DNA from: Granulosicoccus sp964437945
GTDB lineage: Bacteria > Pseudomonadota > Gammaproteobacteria > Granulosicoccales > Granulosicoccaceae
Direction: 5' to 3'
Assembly (NCBI GenBank): GCA_964437945.1
Contig: CAYTJF010000009.1
Coordinates: forward strand, 1-47,559
DNA length: 47,559 nucleotides
The position numbers and the translations under genes are program-made. The notes under the pieces are model-generated. The model worked only from the letters and a program-made list of their open reading frames with translations. It searched no databases and had not been told where the DNA came from. Below, piece after piece: positions 17,699-25,445 of this stretch (positions within the stretch are counted from its first letter, which is position 1; every line of letters begins with the position of its first letter).

Positions 17699-18600
17699 AA
17701 AAGGATGTTAGTATTTTTTTAAAAGGTGTCGCTATGGGCGCTGCCAATGTTATACCTGGTGTATCGGGTGGCACCATTGCGCTAATAACCGGCATTTACG
17801 AACGATTGATAAACGCGATTAAAGCCTGTGACATCACCGCTATAAAATTACTGCTAGCCAGGGATTTCACCAAGCTTTGGCAGCATGTTGATGGCCGATT
17901 TTTATGCGCCATTGGTGCCGGAGTCATTGTCAGTATCGTTTCGCTGGCTAAGCTGTTTGAATATTTGCTGACATCTTATGAACGATTTACGATGGCGTTT
18001 TTCTTCGGGCTTATATTGTTGTCGTTATACTACGTTGCCAAGCGTATTAGCAGCTGGTCTAGCTCAGTCATCGCATCACTTATTGTCGGTTCGACAATCG
18101 CTATTGGTATAGCGCTGCTGGCTCCCGCATCGCAGAACAGCTCTTTTTTCTATGTGTTTCTGTGCGGTGTTATCGCTATCAGCAGTATGATTTTACCGGG
18201 TTTGTCTGGCTCGTTCGTGCTAATAATCATGGGTAACTATGCATTAGTGCTCGGCGCAATCAGTACCTTGAACATGAGCATATTGGCACCACTGGCATTG
18301 GGCTGTGTGGTCGGGATAATCGTGTTCTCTCACGCCATTGCATGGATTTTCAAGCACTTTGAAAATCAAACTCTGTCATTGATGACAGGGTTTGTACTGG
18401 GTTCACTGGTGGTTATCTGGCCTTGGAAAAATGCCGTCATGCAAACCGTACAGCGTGCAGGCAAACCACCGAAAGAAGTCGTGGCCAGTTATCAGTGGTA
18501 CTTGCCTGAAATTTTCAGTTTGAACACAGGAATATGTGTTGCCCTGATGTTAGCAGGGGCCATTAGTATCTACTTAATGGAACGCTTCGCAGCGGAATAA
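17695..18600 (+). CDS. popT: DUF368 (PopT-type) polyprenyl-phosphate transporter
   Basis: Polytopic inner-membrane protein of 301 residues with about eight to nine predicted helices. The N-terminal signature GVAMGAANVIPGVSGGT and the internal repeat-like ILPGLSGSFVLIIMGNY are the two conserved DUF368 motifs. DUF368 proteins (PopT) were reported to recycle undecaprenyl phosphate across the cytoplasmic membrane for peptidoglycan and O-antigen synthesis, in parallel with DedA-family proteins. The ATG at 17695 overlaps the TGA of phosphoribosyltransferase B. The gene ends convergent with the Bcr/CflA transporter, separated by 22 bases that contain part of a short tandem duplication. The family assignment is firm; the gene name rests on the published work on homologues. 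Confidence 0.85.
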   Translation: MKKDVSIFLKGVAMGAANVIPGVSGGTIALITGIYERLINAIKACDITAIKLLLARDFTKLWQHVDGRFLCAIGAGVIVSIVSLAKLFEYLLTSYERFTMAFFFGLILLSLYYVAKRISSWSSSVIASLIVGSTIAIGIALLAPASQNSSFFYVFLCGVIAISSMILPGLSGSFVLIIMGNYALVLGAISTLNMSILAPLALGCVVGIIVFSHAIAWIFKHFENQTLSLMTGFVLGSLVVIWPWKNAVMQTVQRAGKPPKEVVASYQWYLPEIFSLNTGICVALMLAGAISIYLMERFAAE

Positions 18601-18614
18601 TCCCGTCTCAAAAT

Positions 18615-18640
18615 ATCGGCTGCTAAGATCGGCTGCTAAG
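18615..18640. repeat. Perfect 13-bp tandem duplication at the 3' end of the Bcr/CflA gene
   Basis: ATCGGCTGCTAAG occurs twice head to tail (18615-18627, 18628-18640). It spans the stop codon of the minus-strand transporter gene (18623-18625). Because 13 is not a multiple of three, the duplication shifts the reading frame and probably created the present C-terminus. Confidence 0.85.
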
Positions 18641-19849
18641 AACACCAAGTGCGCTATATTGACGAACTATCCATAAGATAATCGCAAGTAGCACAACGGT
18701 CAGACACATTGTGACAATTGCCATAGGCATAGCAGTGCCGTCGTGCAAAATACTCACTGCCACCCCCGAAAGTGCAGCTATACTTTGTTCCATGCCACTT
18801 AGCAATGCCGAGGCCGAACCCGCTCTGGATTTAATTGAACGTAATGCACGGCTCGGTGCAACCGCAAACATCGGCCCCATACCAAACGTCATCAGTGAAT
18901 ACGCAACCACCAGATAAGTAGCCGTTAGCTGATCTCGTACAATCAAGTAGACCAGTATCAAGCTACCCGCTAGTATAAAAACCATACCATTGCCCAGCAA
19001 ACGGCCAGCTGGCCATCTATCCGCTAATTGCGATGCCAGCATGCTGCCAATGAAAAAACTCACGACTATGCCCGCCTGGTAGTAGCCGAAATGTTGCACT
19101 GATATGCCAAAATGTGTAATCAGTACAAAAGGTGCAGCGGTTACAAACACAAATACCAGTCCAAGGCCTACACCCAGCAACAAGGTATGTGATACAAACT
19201 CAGCGTTATGCAGCAATTGAGCATACGCTCGTAGCACCCGCCCAACACGAATTCCATGTGGGTCGGGTTCAGTTGACTCGGGAAGGTACTGGTATACAAC
19301 GATTGCGGCCAGCAAGGCCATAAATGCGATTACCAGGAAATTGCTTTCCCACCCAAATGCAACGTGCAAATAACCACCGAGTATTGGCGCTAATGCTGGC
19401 ACAATGGCGATAACCATACCGAGAAAAGCCAGTGCCTTGACCTGTTGTTTTTCGGTGTAAAGGTCTTTGATAATAGCCAGACCAATCACCGCTTCCGCCG
19501 CGGCCACCAATCCAAGAAAAACACGCGCCGCAATGAGCTGGTTGATCGTTTGTGCAACAACACACAACACGCAACCAACAACCACTGCCATCAGCGAACT
19601 CAATAACACGGGTCGACGACCAAATCGATCGGATAAAGGACCATGAATCAATTGCGCTATCCCAAAAGCGAGCAGATTCAAACTGATGGTCAGCTTTACG
19701 CGCGTTGGCGTTGTTTCAAATTCGTCGGCCAGGTCAGGCAGGCTCGGAGTGTACATATCTGTAGACATGATACTTACGCTCGATGCCAGCACTAATATAG
19801 ACACAACTAACCCAATCGAAGGTGCGGAGTTTTGTTCGGTTTGTGGCAT
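18623..19849 (-). CDS. Bcr/CflA-family MFS drug efflux transporter
   Basis: Inner-membrane proton-driven exporter of 408 residues with 12 predicted helices, of the drug:H+ antiporter-1 group that includes bicyclomycin resistance protein. Characteristic are the helix-1 region STDMYTPSLPDLADEF, the loop motif LSDRFGRRPVLL between helices 2 and 3, and PALAPILGGYL in helix 5 (antiporter motif C-like). The start is the ATG at 19849; there is no clear Shine-Dalgarno. It is divergent from the DNA glycosylase gene by 57 bases. Its last few codons lie within a 13-base tandem duplication, so the terminal residues are probably variable between strains. Substrates cannot be predicted. Confidence 0.9.
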   Translation of the reverse strand: MPQTEQNSAPSIGLVVSILVLASSVSIMSTDMYTPSLPDLADEFETTPTRVKLTISLNLLAFGIAQLIHGPLSDRFGRRPVLLSSLMAVVVGCVLCVVAQTINQLIAARVFLGLVAAAEAVIGLAIIKDLYTEKQQVKALAFLGMVIAIVPALAPILGGYLHVAFGWESNFLVIAFMALLAAIVVYQYLPESTEPDPHGIRVGRVLRAYAQLLHNAEFVSHTLLLGVGLGLVFVFVTAAPFVLITHFGISVQHFGYYQAGIVVSFFIGSMLASQLADRWPAGRLLGNGMVFILAGSLILVYLIVRDQLTATYLVVAYSLMTFGMGPMFAVAPSRALRSIKSRAGSASALLSGMEQSIAALSGVAVSILHDGTAMPMAIVTMCLTVVLLAIILWIVRQYSALGVLSSRS

Positions 19850-19906
19850 GTGCTATGAGGCAATTCGGGCTATGCTGAAGGCGAATTTGAACACAGTTAA
19901 GTAAAA

Positions 19907-20440
19907 ATGTCTGTGCAGTCATTTAACGCTGTATGTAATACGGCGACACATACTTTGGTATTGGGCACGATGCCTGGGGTTGCCTCAATAAATGCAATTG
20001 AGTATTACGCTCATAAACGAAACGCTTTTTGGCCAATCATGCTAGCCATGATTAACAATAAACCACCAATTTATGAGTCGTCACATTTATTCGACTACCA
20101 AACGCGTATTAAACAACTGCTTAGCAGTGGAATCGGGTTATGGGATGTATTGGCCGAATGCGAACGAGAAGGTAGCCTTGATTCAGCCATTAAATCTGAC
20201 TCTGTTGTGGTGAACGATTTTGTGGCTCTACTTAATCGATACCCAAATATTAGAACCGTTGCGTTCAATGGCAAGGCTGCTCAAAAACTGTTTAATAAGC
20301 ACGCCCTACCAAAGTTAATTGAATGCCACGTCGACTCAGATAAAATTCATTGGGTGAGTTTGCCATCGACCAGCCCAGCCATGGCCAGTTTGAACTTGGA
20401 ACAAAAATATAAAATCTGGTGCGCAGAACTGATGGGCTAA
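19907..20440 (+). CDS. DNA-deoxyinosine/uracil glycosylase (UDG superfamily, HDG type)
   Basis: 177-residue cytoplasmic base-excision enzyme of the uracil-DNA glycosylase fold, closest to the family 6 hypoxanthine-DNA glycosylases. Motif 1 LGTMPG is at residues 19-24, followed by YYAHKRNAFW at 33-42, which is diagnostic of this family. Motif 2 appears as LPSTSPA at about 152-158. It would remove hypoxanthine (deaminated adenine) or uracil from DNA. The ATG at 19907 is preceded by an A-rich segment rather than a good ribosome binding site. It converges on the MATE gene, with only 18 bases between the stops. Length is normal for the family. Confidence 0.88.
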   Translation: MSVQSFNAVCNTATHTLVLGTMPGVASINAIEYYAHKRNAFWPIMLAMINNKPPIYESSHLFDYQTRIKQLLSSGIGLWDVLAECEREGSLDSAIKSDSVVVNDFVALLNRYPNIRTVAFNGKAAQKLFNKHALPKLIECHVDSDKIHWVSLPSTSPAMASLNLEQKYKIWCAELMG

Positions 20441-20458
20441 GAAAGCAATAAAACGGCG

Positions 20459-21805
20459 TTAAAACTGTGCACTCACTCTTTTTAGCTGATAGCGTAACCG
20501 CAATCCAAGCAAAGTTGCTGACACGCTCAACCCAATGATCAGACCAGTCCATAATCCAAACACGCCCCAGCCGGCATGGTGAGCCAGCCAATACCCAATT
20601 CCAAACGCAACTCCCCAGTAGGATATAAGATTAATAAACATCGGTGCCTGGGTATCTTGCAAGCCACGCAACATTCCGATAAGCGCCACCTGTAAACCAT
20701 CAGAGAGTTGGAACAAAACCGCCATTAACAAAATCTGTGCAGCTAAACGGCGAACTTCCATATCAGGTGTGTAGAGCGCGGCGATCTGATGGCGAAACAG
20801 TAGCAAAGCAATGGCGGTTCCAATCGCCAATACAACGGCCAGCAAAACACCTGTAAAAAGGCGTAATTCAAGTGCGCTTAGTTGGCCTCGACCGTAAACA
20901 CGACCAACTCGGGCCGTCAGTGCGAACGACAGGCCCAGCGGCAGCATAAAGCAAAACGAGGTTGCACCAATCGCAATAAAATGTGCACTTGCGGGCAATG
21001 TACCCAACACACCCGATTGATATGAAGTCGCCACAAACAACCCGGCCTCGAACAATATAGTGAAGAATATGGGCAAGGACAGAGCCAGCATCGGGCCAAT
21101 GTGTTGCCATTTTGGATAATCAATACTTGCAAACAGGTTATAGCGTTTGAAAGAAGGTGCTGTGAGTAACCAAAGCAACGCTACTGCCATGCTCAACGTA
21201 ACCAACGATGTAGCGATTCCTATACCGAACAATCCCAGCTTAGGAAAACCAAACAATCCCAGACCTAACGTCAAATCAACAACAATGTTGATCAACAGAC
21301 CAATCAATTGCACTAGCAAGACTGGTTTTGTAAGGTTAGTTGCCTCACAAACGTTACGTGCAGCCAACACTACTGCCAATGCCGGCATACTCCAGCAGGC
21401 CGTTATTAAGTAGTCTTTTATATGAGGAAGTAATTCCGGTTCGAGCGAACTGGCGCTTAAGTTTGCTCGAATGAACAAAATAATCATAACGCCAAGCAAA
21501 CCAGCTATGACACCAACCCACAAACCCTGGCGAAACAACTCTCCGACTGCATTACGCCGACGGTTACCAATTAGCTCTGATAGCAAGGGCGACAAGCCCG
21601 CCATCAAACCAATGCACAATATTGACACCGCAAACCAGATTGTGGCACCAATGCCACCAGCTGCAAGTTCCGCTCTTCCCAATCGCCCGGCAACAACAGC
21701 ATCAACCAATCCGTTGCCCATCTGCAAAAGCTGCGCACCAATTAGCGGCGAGGCCATACTCATACAGCGCCGAACTTCAGCGCGAATGGTGTGTTTTTGG
21801 AACAA
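20459..21805 (-). CDS. MATE-family multidrug efflux transporter (NorM-like)
   Basis: Polytopic inner-membrane exporter of 448 residues with 12 predicted helices in two related halves. N-terminal landmarks are SPLIGAQLLQMGNGLVDAVVAGRLG and LSPLLSELIG, typical of NorM-type MATE proteins; the second half has LPLGLSFALTARVGR. The family exports cationic drugs in exchange for sodium or protons. The likely start is TTG at 21805, with GGGAAAG just upstream; the next candidate is ATG at 21763, which lacks a ribosome binding site. It lies 20 bases behind CobT (pair 2) on the same strand and is probably the last gene of that operon, although a functional link to CobS/CobT is not obvious. Confidence 0.9.
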   Translation of the reverse strand: MFQKHTIRAEVRRCMSMASPLIGAQLLQMGNGLVDAVVAGRLGRAELAAGGIGATIWFAVSILCIGLMAGLSPLLSELIGNRRRNAVGELFRQGLWVGVIAGLLGVMIILFIRANLSASSLEPELLPHIKDYLITACWSMPALAVVLAARNVCEATNLTKPVLLVQLIGLLINIVVDLTLGLGLFGFPKLGLFGIGIATSLVTLSMAVALLWLLTAPSFKRYNLFASIDYPKWQHIGPMLALSLPIFFTILFEAGLFVATSYQSGVLGTLPASAHFIAIGATSFCFMLPLGLSFALTARVGRVYGRGQLSALELRLFTGVLLAVVLAIGTAIALLLFRHQIAALYTPDMEVRRLAAQILLMAVLFQLSDGLQVALIGMLRGLQDTQAPMFINLISYWGVAFGIGYWLAHHAGWGVFGLWTGLIIGLSVSATLLGLRLRYQLKRVSAQF

Positions 21806-21825
21806 AGACTTTCCCGTTCGACGAA

Positions 21826-23700
21826 TCAGTTATCGGCGAACAACTCGACAAGCTGCCTTGTCATGACATCGGTTAGTTGTGCAACATCGTGAATGGTGGT
21901 TGCACGTCGATAATACTTACTGACATCGTGCGCGATGCCAATGGCTACTAACTCTACTTCTTCCTGTCGCTCGATAGCCGTGACGACGTGACCTAAGTGC
22001 TTTTCCAGAAATCGACCCGGATTGGTTGATAGAGTTGAGTCATCTATTGGTGCACCATCGGATATCATCATTAGGATCTTGCGATGCTCTGTACGTTGCA
22101 TGAGTCGACCGTGCGCCCATTGCAAAGCCTCACCATCAATATTCTCTTTCAGCAATCCCTTTCGCATCATTAATCCCAAGCTGCGCCGGGATTGTCGGTA
22201 TGGCACGTCAGCAGATTTGTATATAATGTGTCGCAAATCGTTTAATCTGCCAGGATTGGCTGGATAGCCTGCTTCAACCCAACGCTCTCGAGACTTTCCG
22301 CCTTTCCAGGCCACAGTAGTGAACCCAAGCACTTCTACCTTGACACCACACCGCTCCAGTGTTGACGCCAATATATCTGCAGACACTGCGGCAACACGTA
22401 TCGATCGACCATGCATGGATCCCGAGTTGTCCAACAACAGCGTTACGACTGTATCGCGAAAATCAGTATCTCTTTCCTGTTTAAAAGTCAAAGGAGCAAG
22501 CGGTTCGGTCAACACGCGAGTGAGTCGTGCACAATCGAGCTGGCCTTCTTCCTGATCAAAATCCCAACTGCGTTGTTGCTGTGCAAGCAAAACACGTTGT
22601 AAACGATTAGCAAACCGGCCAACAAGCTTTTGCAGATCGCCTAAATGCTGATCAAGTTGCTCACGCAGTCGAACCAGTTCTTCTGTTGGGCAGATATCGG
22701 TGGCGCGCACTACCTCATCGTAGTCGGTACAGTACACGTGATAATCGCTTTTCTCACGTTCATTGAGCAATTGTTCTTTCAGCCTGCGCTGCGCGCCTGG
22801 CTGCTCTGACTGATCATCAGACACTTCATCGGGTTCAGCTGCATCTCCAGTATCTTCGGCCTCACCCTGCTGCTCTTCTCCGCTATCGGTTTCACTGGCA
22901 TCGTCCATACCCATCTCGGTTTCATCCGAGTCGCTCATGGCTTCCTGATCTGAAGTCTCTTTTTCATCCGTATCATCTCCAAGCTCATCATCAGCGTCAG
23001 GAGATTCATTGTCGCCCTGCTCTATTTTCAGACTACGCAGCAAGTCACTGAATGCCCGCGCGAAGTCAGCCTGAGTATCGAGTTCGAACTTGTTCACTTC
23101 GAACGCCGGGGCAACGTGTTCGTCCAGCCAATCTCGCCAGTCACCTAAAGCATCAGCTGCTGCGGATGGCAAAGGACCACCAAGACGTTCCCGCATATAT
23201 AACGATAATGCATGCTCAATACCGACACGCTGCACATCGTTGTCAATTGCGTTGGCATGTCGATGATTCACCGCTTCGTTCAAAGCTCGATAGCGTTGGT
23301 CGAGGGCAGCATTCAGGTTATTGGCAACACCGTCGTACTGCTGCGCGCCGAGTAGTTCTATGCGGGTCTGTTCTGCTAGTGCAAAGCAGCGTTGCGAGGT
23401 GTCGGTTTTAGGCTGTACTCGTTGATGCAATCTGGCGTCATGAAATTGTCGATGCAAAGCGAGCGCATCGCTGCGACCTCGGGTTTCATTGCGCTGTTGT
23501 TGATTCGCGTTGGATGGAAACGCTGGTAACGTAGCTGAACTTACGTCAACGTCTTCCGCTTGCTCATCGAAATCGATGGTAATACTCGGGTCTTGTGCAA
23601 TAGCGCGTGCACAAGCGGTAGTGGACTGCTTGAAATCAGCTGCACCGCGTTCAGCTTGCTCGACTGGCTGAGGAGAATTGGCAGATACTTCAGCTGGCAT
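21826..23700 (-). CDS. cobT: CobT-like cobaltochelatase subunit (pair 2)
   Basis: About 624 residues from the ATG at 23700; a GTG at 23730 is also open. The layout matches canonical CobT. An N-terminal helical region contains TTACARAIAQDP and ANNLNAALDQRY. A very acidic linker covers about residues 229-300 with dozens of Asp and Glu. A C-terminal VWA domain has an intact MIDAS motif D424-x-S426-x-S428 (LLLDNSGSM), followed by VLGFTTVAWKGG and ISDGAPIDD. In the known enzyme CobT binds the CobS ring and links it to CobN for ATP-driven cobalt insertion in aerobic B12 synthesis. It overlaps the 3' end of cobS by 11 bases. No cobN is present in the window. It is paralogous to the protein at 2671-4425, which has lost the long acidic linker. 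Confidence 0.87.
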   Translation of the reverse strand: MPAEVSANSPQPVEQAERGAADFKQSTTACARAIAQDPSITIDFDEQAEDVDVSSATLPAFPSNANQQQRNETRGRSDALALHRQFHDARLHQRVQPKTDTSQRCFALAEQTRIELLGAQQYDGVANNLNAALDQRYRALNEAVNHRHANAIDNDVQRVGIEHALSLYMRERLGGPLPSAAADALGDWRDWLDEHVAPAFEVNKFELDTQADFARAFSDLLRSLKIEQGDNESPDADDELGDDTDEKETSDQEAMSDSDETEMGMDDASETDSGEEQQGEAEDTGDAAEPDEVSDDQSEQPGAQRRLKEQLLNEREKSDYHVYCTDYDEVVRATDICPTEELVRLREQLDQHLGDLQKLVGRFANRLQRVLLAQQQRSWDFDQEEGQLDCARLTRVLTEPLAPLTFKQERDTDFRDTVVTLLLDNSGSMHGRSIRVAAVSADILASTLERCGVKVEVLGFTTVAWKGGKSRERWVEAGYPANPGRLNDLRHIIYKSADVPYRQSRRSLGLMMRKGLLKENIDGEALQWAHGRLMQRTEHRKILMMISDGAPIDDSTLSTNPGRFLEKHLGHVVTAIERQEEVELVAIGIAHDVSKYYRRATTIHDVAQLTDVMTRQLVELFADN

Positions 23701-24676
23701 CTGCCGGCGCCAACTCTTCACCAGTAACACGCTGATAAAGCTCGGCTATAAGCGCTCTTTCGGCTGGATCACACTTGTTAAGAAAGACCATTTCAAATGC
23801 AAGAGCAGGATCTTTAAAGAAAGTCAGATTCTGAGTCCAGGTAATTACCGTTCGCGGGCTCATGACAGTAGCAAGATCACCGTTCTTGAACGCATTGCGT
23901 GTCAGGTTGGCCAAAGACACCATGTTTTTAACCAATTGCTCGCCTTTGGCATTCTGCAAATGCGGTGCTTTAGCCAGCACGACGCGTTCTTCCAGTTCAG
24001 CTGGAAGATAGTTCAATACCGTGGTGATTGACCAGCGATCCATCTGTGCCTGATTGATTTGCTGTGTACCGTGGTATAGCCCGGTGGTGTCACCCAAACC
24101 TACCGTGTTTGCTGTGGCGAAGAACCTAAAAGCCGGATGCGGCGAGAGCACGCGACTTTGATCTAATAAAGTGAGTTTGCCGGTTGATTCGAGAACGCGT
24201 TGAATCACAAACATGACGTCTGGTCGACCAGCATCATATTCATCGAACACCAAAGCCACGTTGCGTTGATAGGCCCACGGCAAAATGCCGTCCTGAAATT
24301 CTGTAACCTGCTTGCCATCCTGCAACACGATAGCGTCTTTACCGATCAGATCAATTCTGCTGACGTGGCTATCAAGGTTAATGCGCAGACAAGGCCAATT
24401 GAGCCGAGCGGCAACCTGCTCAACATGCGTGGATTTTCCAGTGCCGTGATAACCACTGATTAAAACCCGCCAATCGTTGGCAAAACCTGCAAGTATTGCC
24501 ATTGTGGTTCGTTTATCAAAGATGTACGTGGGATCGAACTCAGGTACTCGTTCACTGGACTGGCTATAAGCAGGCACAGTAATATCGACATCAAGGCCGA
24601 AAACCTCTCTCACCGAGACAGTTGTATCGGGCAGTGGGCCTAGGGCTGCAGCATTGTTTTGGTTCGTCTCGAGCAT
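23690..24676 (-). CDS. cobS: CobS-like AAA+ cobaltochelatase subunit (pair 2)
   Basis: AAA+ ATPase of 328 residues. Walker A GYHGTGKST is at about residues 75-83, Walker B ALVFDE at 141-146, and the sensor segment FFATANT follows. It is full-length and very similar to the pair-1 protein over the ATPase core, while the first 35 residues differ. CobS forms a hexameric ring that hydrolyses ATP to energise metal insertion by CobN. It is the first gene of an apparent operon cobS-cobT-MATE. The 210 bases upstream, before the hemJ stop, must hold its promoter. Start ATG at 24676. Identity as a true cobaltochelatase subunit depends on whether the genome has cobN; otherwise it is a MoxR-like AAA/VWA system of unknown target. 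Confidence 0.88.
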   Translation of the reverse strand: MLETNQNNAAALGPLPDTTVSVREVFGLDVDITVPAYSQSSERVPEFDPTYIFDKRTTMAILAGFANDWRVLISGYHGTGKSTHVEQVAARLNWPCLRINLDSHVSRIDLIGKDAIVLQDGKQVTEFQDGILPWAYQRNVALVFDEYDAGRPDVMFVIQRVLESTGKLTLLDQSRVLSPHPAFRFFATANTVGLGDTTGLYHGTQQINQAQMDRWSITTVLNYLPAELEERVVLAKAPHLQNAKGEQLVKNMVSLANLTRNAFKNGDLATVMSPRTVITWTQNLTFFKDPALAFEMVFLNKCDPAERALIAELYQRVTGEELAPADAS

Positions 24677-24886
24677 GAAAAAAGGCTCTTTTTTTAGGCT
24701 TAAATCAATATCCTACACGCAGAGGTCAACCCTGTGGTTGATCAATAGCAAAAGTTGTCAAATAAAGGCGATTCTCATCGCACTGAGACAAACATTTGTG
24801 ATCGAAAAACAAGTAGTTGTGCTCAGCAAATGGCCTTGCCCACCTACCTTTTTGTATAAACAACTGATTGCCCCACGTAAGCTCTA

Positions 24887-25312
24887 TTAAAAAGGCCTAA
24901 CTACCACTAACACGACAATGGCAATAAGCGCAATAAACGGTAATTCATTGGCCAGTTTTAGTTTTTTTACCGTAATCGGAGATTCTCCACGATCAATGGC
25001 TTTGCCCATTTTAACGTAGAAGCCATGCATTACCGTCAACAGTAGCACCAGAACCAGTTTCACCCAAAGCCAGCCAAACGAAAAAACCGACGCGTTTTTG
25101 GCGGCAAGTGAAATCCCGAAAATCCAGACCGCGATCATGCTTGGCGTCATAACGACACGGCGCAGCCGTGCTGCCGCATCGCTCATTGTGTCAAACAGAG
25201 GCTCGCCCGGGTTGCTTGCCATTTGGTGAATTTTGTAACGAGGGTAGACCAGTAAACCGGCTATCCATGCCACAACAAAGATAATATGAGCTGCCTTGAG
25301 CCAAAGGTACAT
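24887..25312 (-). CDS. hemJ: Protoporphyrinogen IX oxidase HemJ
   Basis: Four-helix inner-membrane protein of 141 residues. The N-terminal MYLWLKAAHIIFVVAWIAGL and VYPRY, the central RRVVMTPSMIAVWIFG and the C-terminal NELPFIALI...VVVRPF follow the HemJ (UPF0093) pattern closely. HemJ oxidises protoporphyrinogen IX to protoporphyrin IX, the penultimate step of haem synthesis, in bacteria lacking HemG or HemY; the conserved histidine near residue 9 binds haem in studied homologues. The family's YLPRLFVYH block is modified here to VYPRYKIHQ. It is a single gene between the EF-G2 terminator and the cobS-cobT-MATE operon. Confidence 0.9.
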   Translation of the reverse strand: MYLWLKAAHIIFVVAWIAGLLVYPRYKIHQMASNPGEPLFDTMSDAAARLRRVVMTPSMIAVWIFGISLAAKNASVFSFGWLWVKLVLVLLLTVMHGFYVKMGKAIDRGESPITVKKLKLANELPFIALIAIVVLVVVRPF

Positions 25313-25354
25313 TTGTTTGCCTTACGCTATTAACCGTAGAAAAAAGGTTACCAA

Positions 25355-25390
25355 GAAAAAAGCGCCCTGTTTCGAGGACGCTTTCTTTAT
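25355..25390 (-). terminator. Rho-independent terminator of the EF-G gene
   Basis: Inverted repeat AAAGCG (25359-25364) with CGCTTT (25379-25384), extended by CCT/AGG after one mismatch, loop GTTTCG. On the minus strand it is followed by a T-rich run (TTTTTTCTT). It lies about 60 bases beyond the EF-G stop. Confidence 0.75.
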
Positions 25391-25445
25391 AAAACGGCGA
25401 TTACAACAAAGATTGGGCTATTAGCCAATACTACTAACCAATGAA

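Noticed and set aside
24654..24890. 78-codon plus-strand frame between cobS and hemJ
   Set aside because: Overlaps the cobS start and the hemJ end, has no recognisable domain, and covers the likely cobS promoter.
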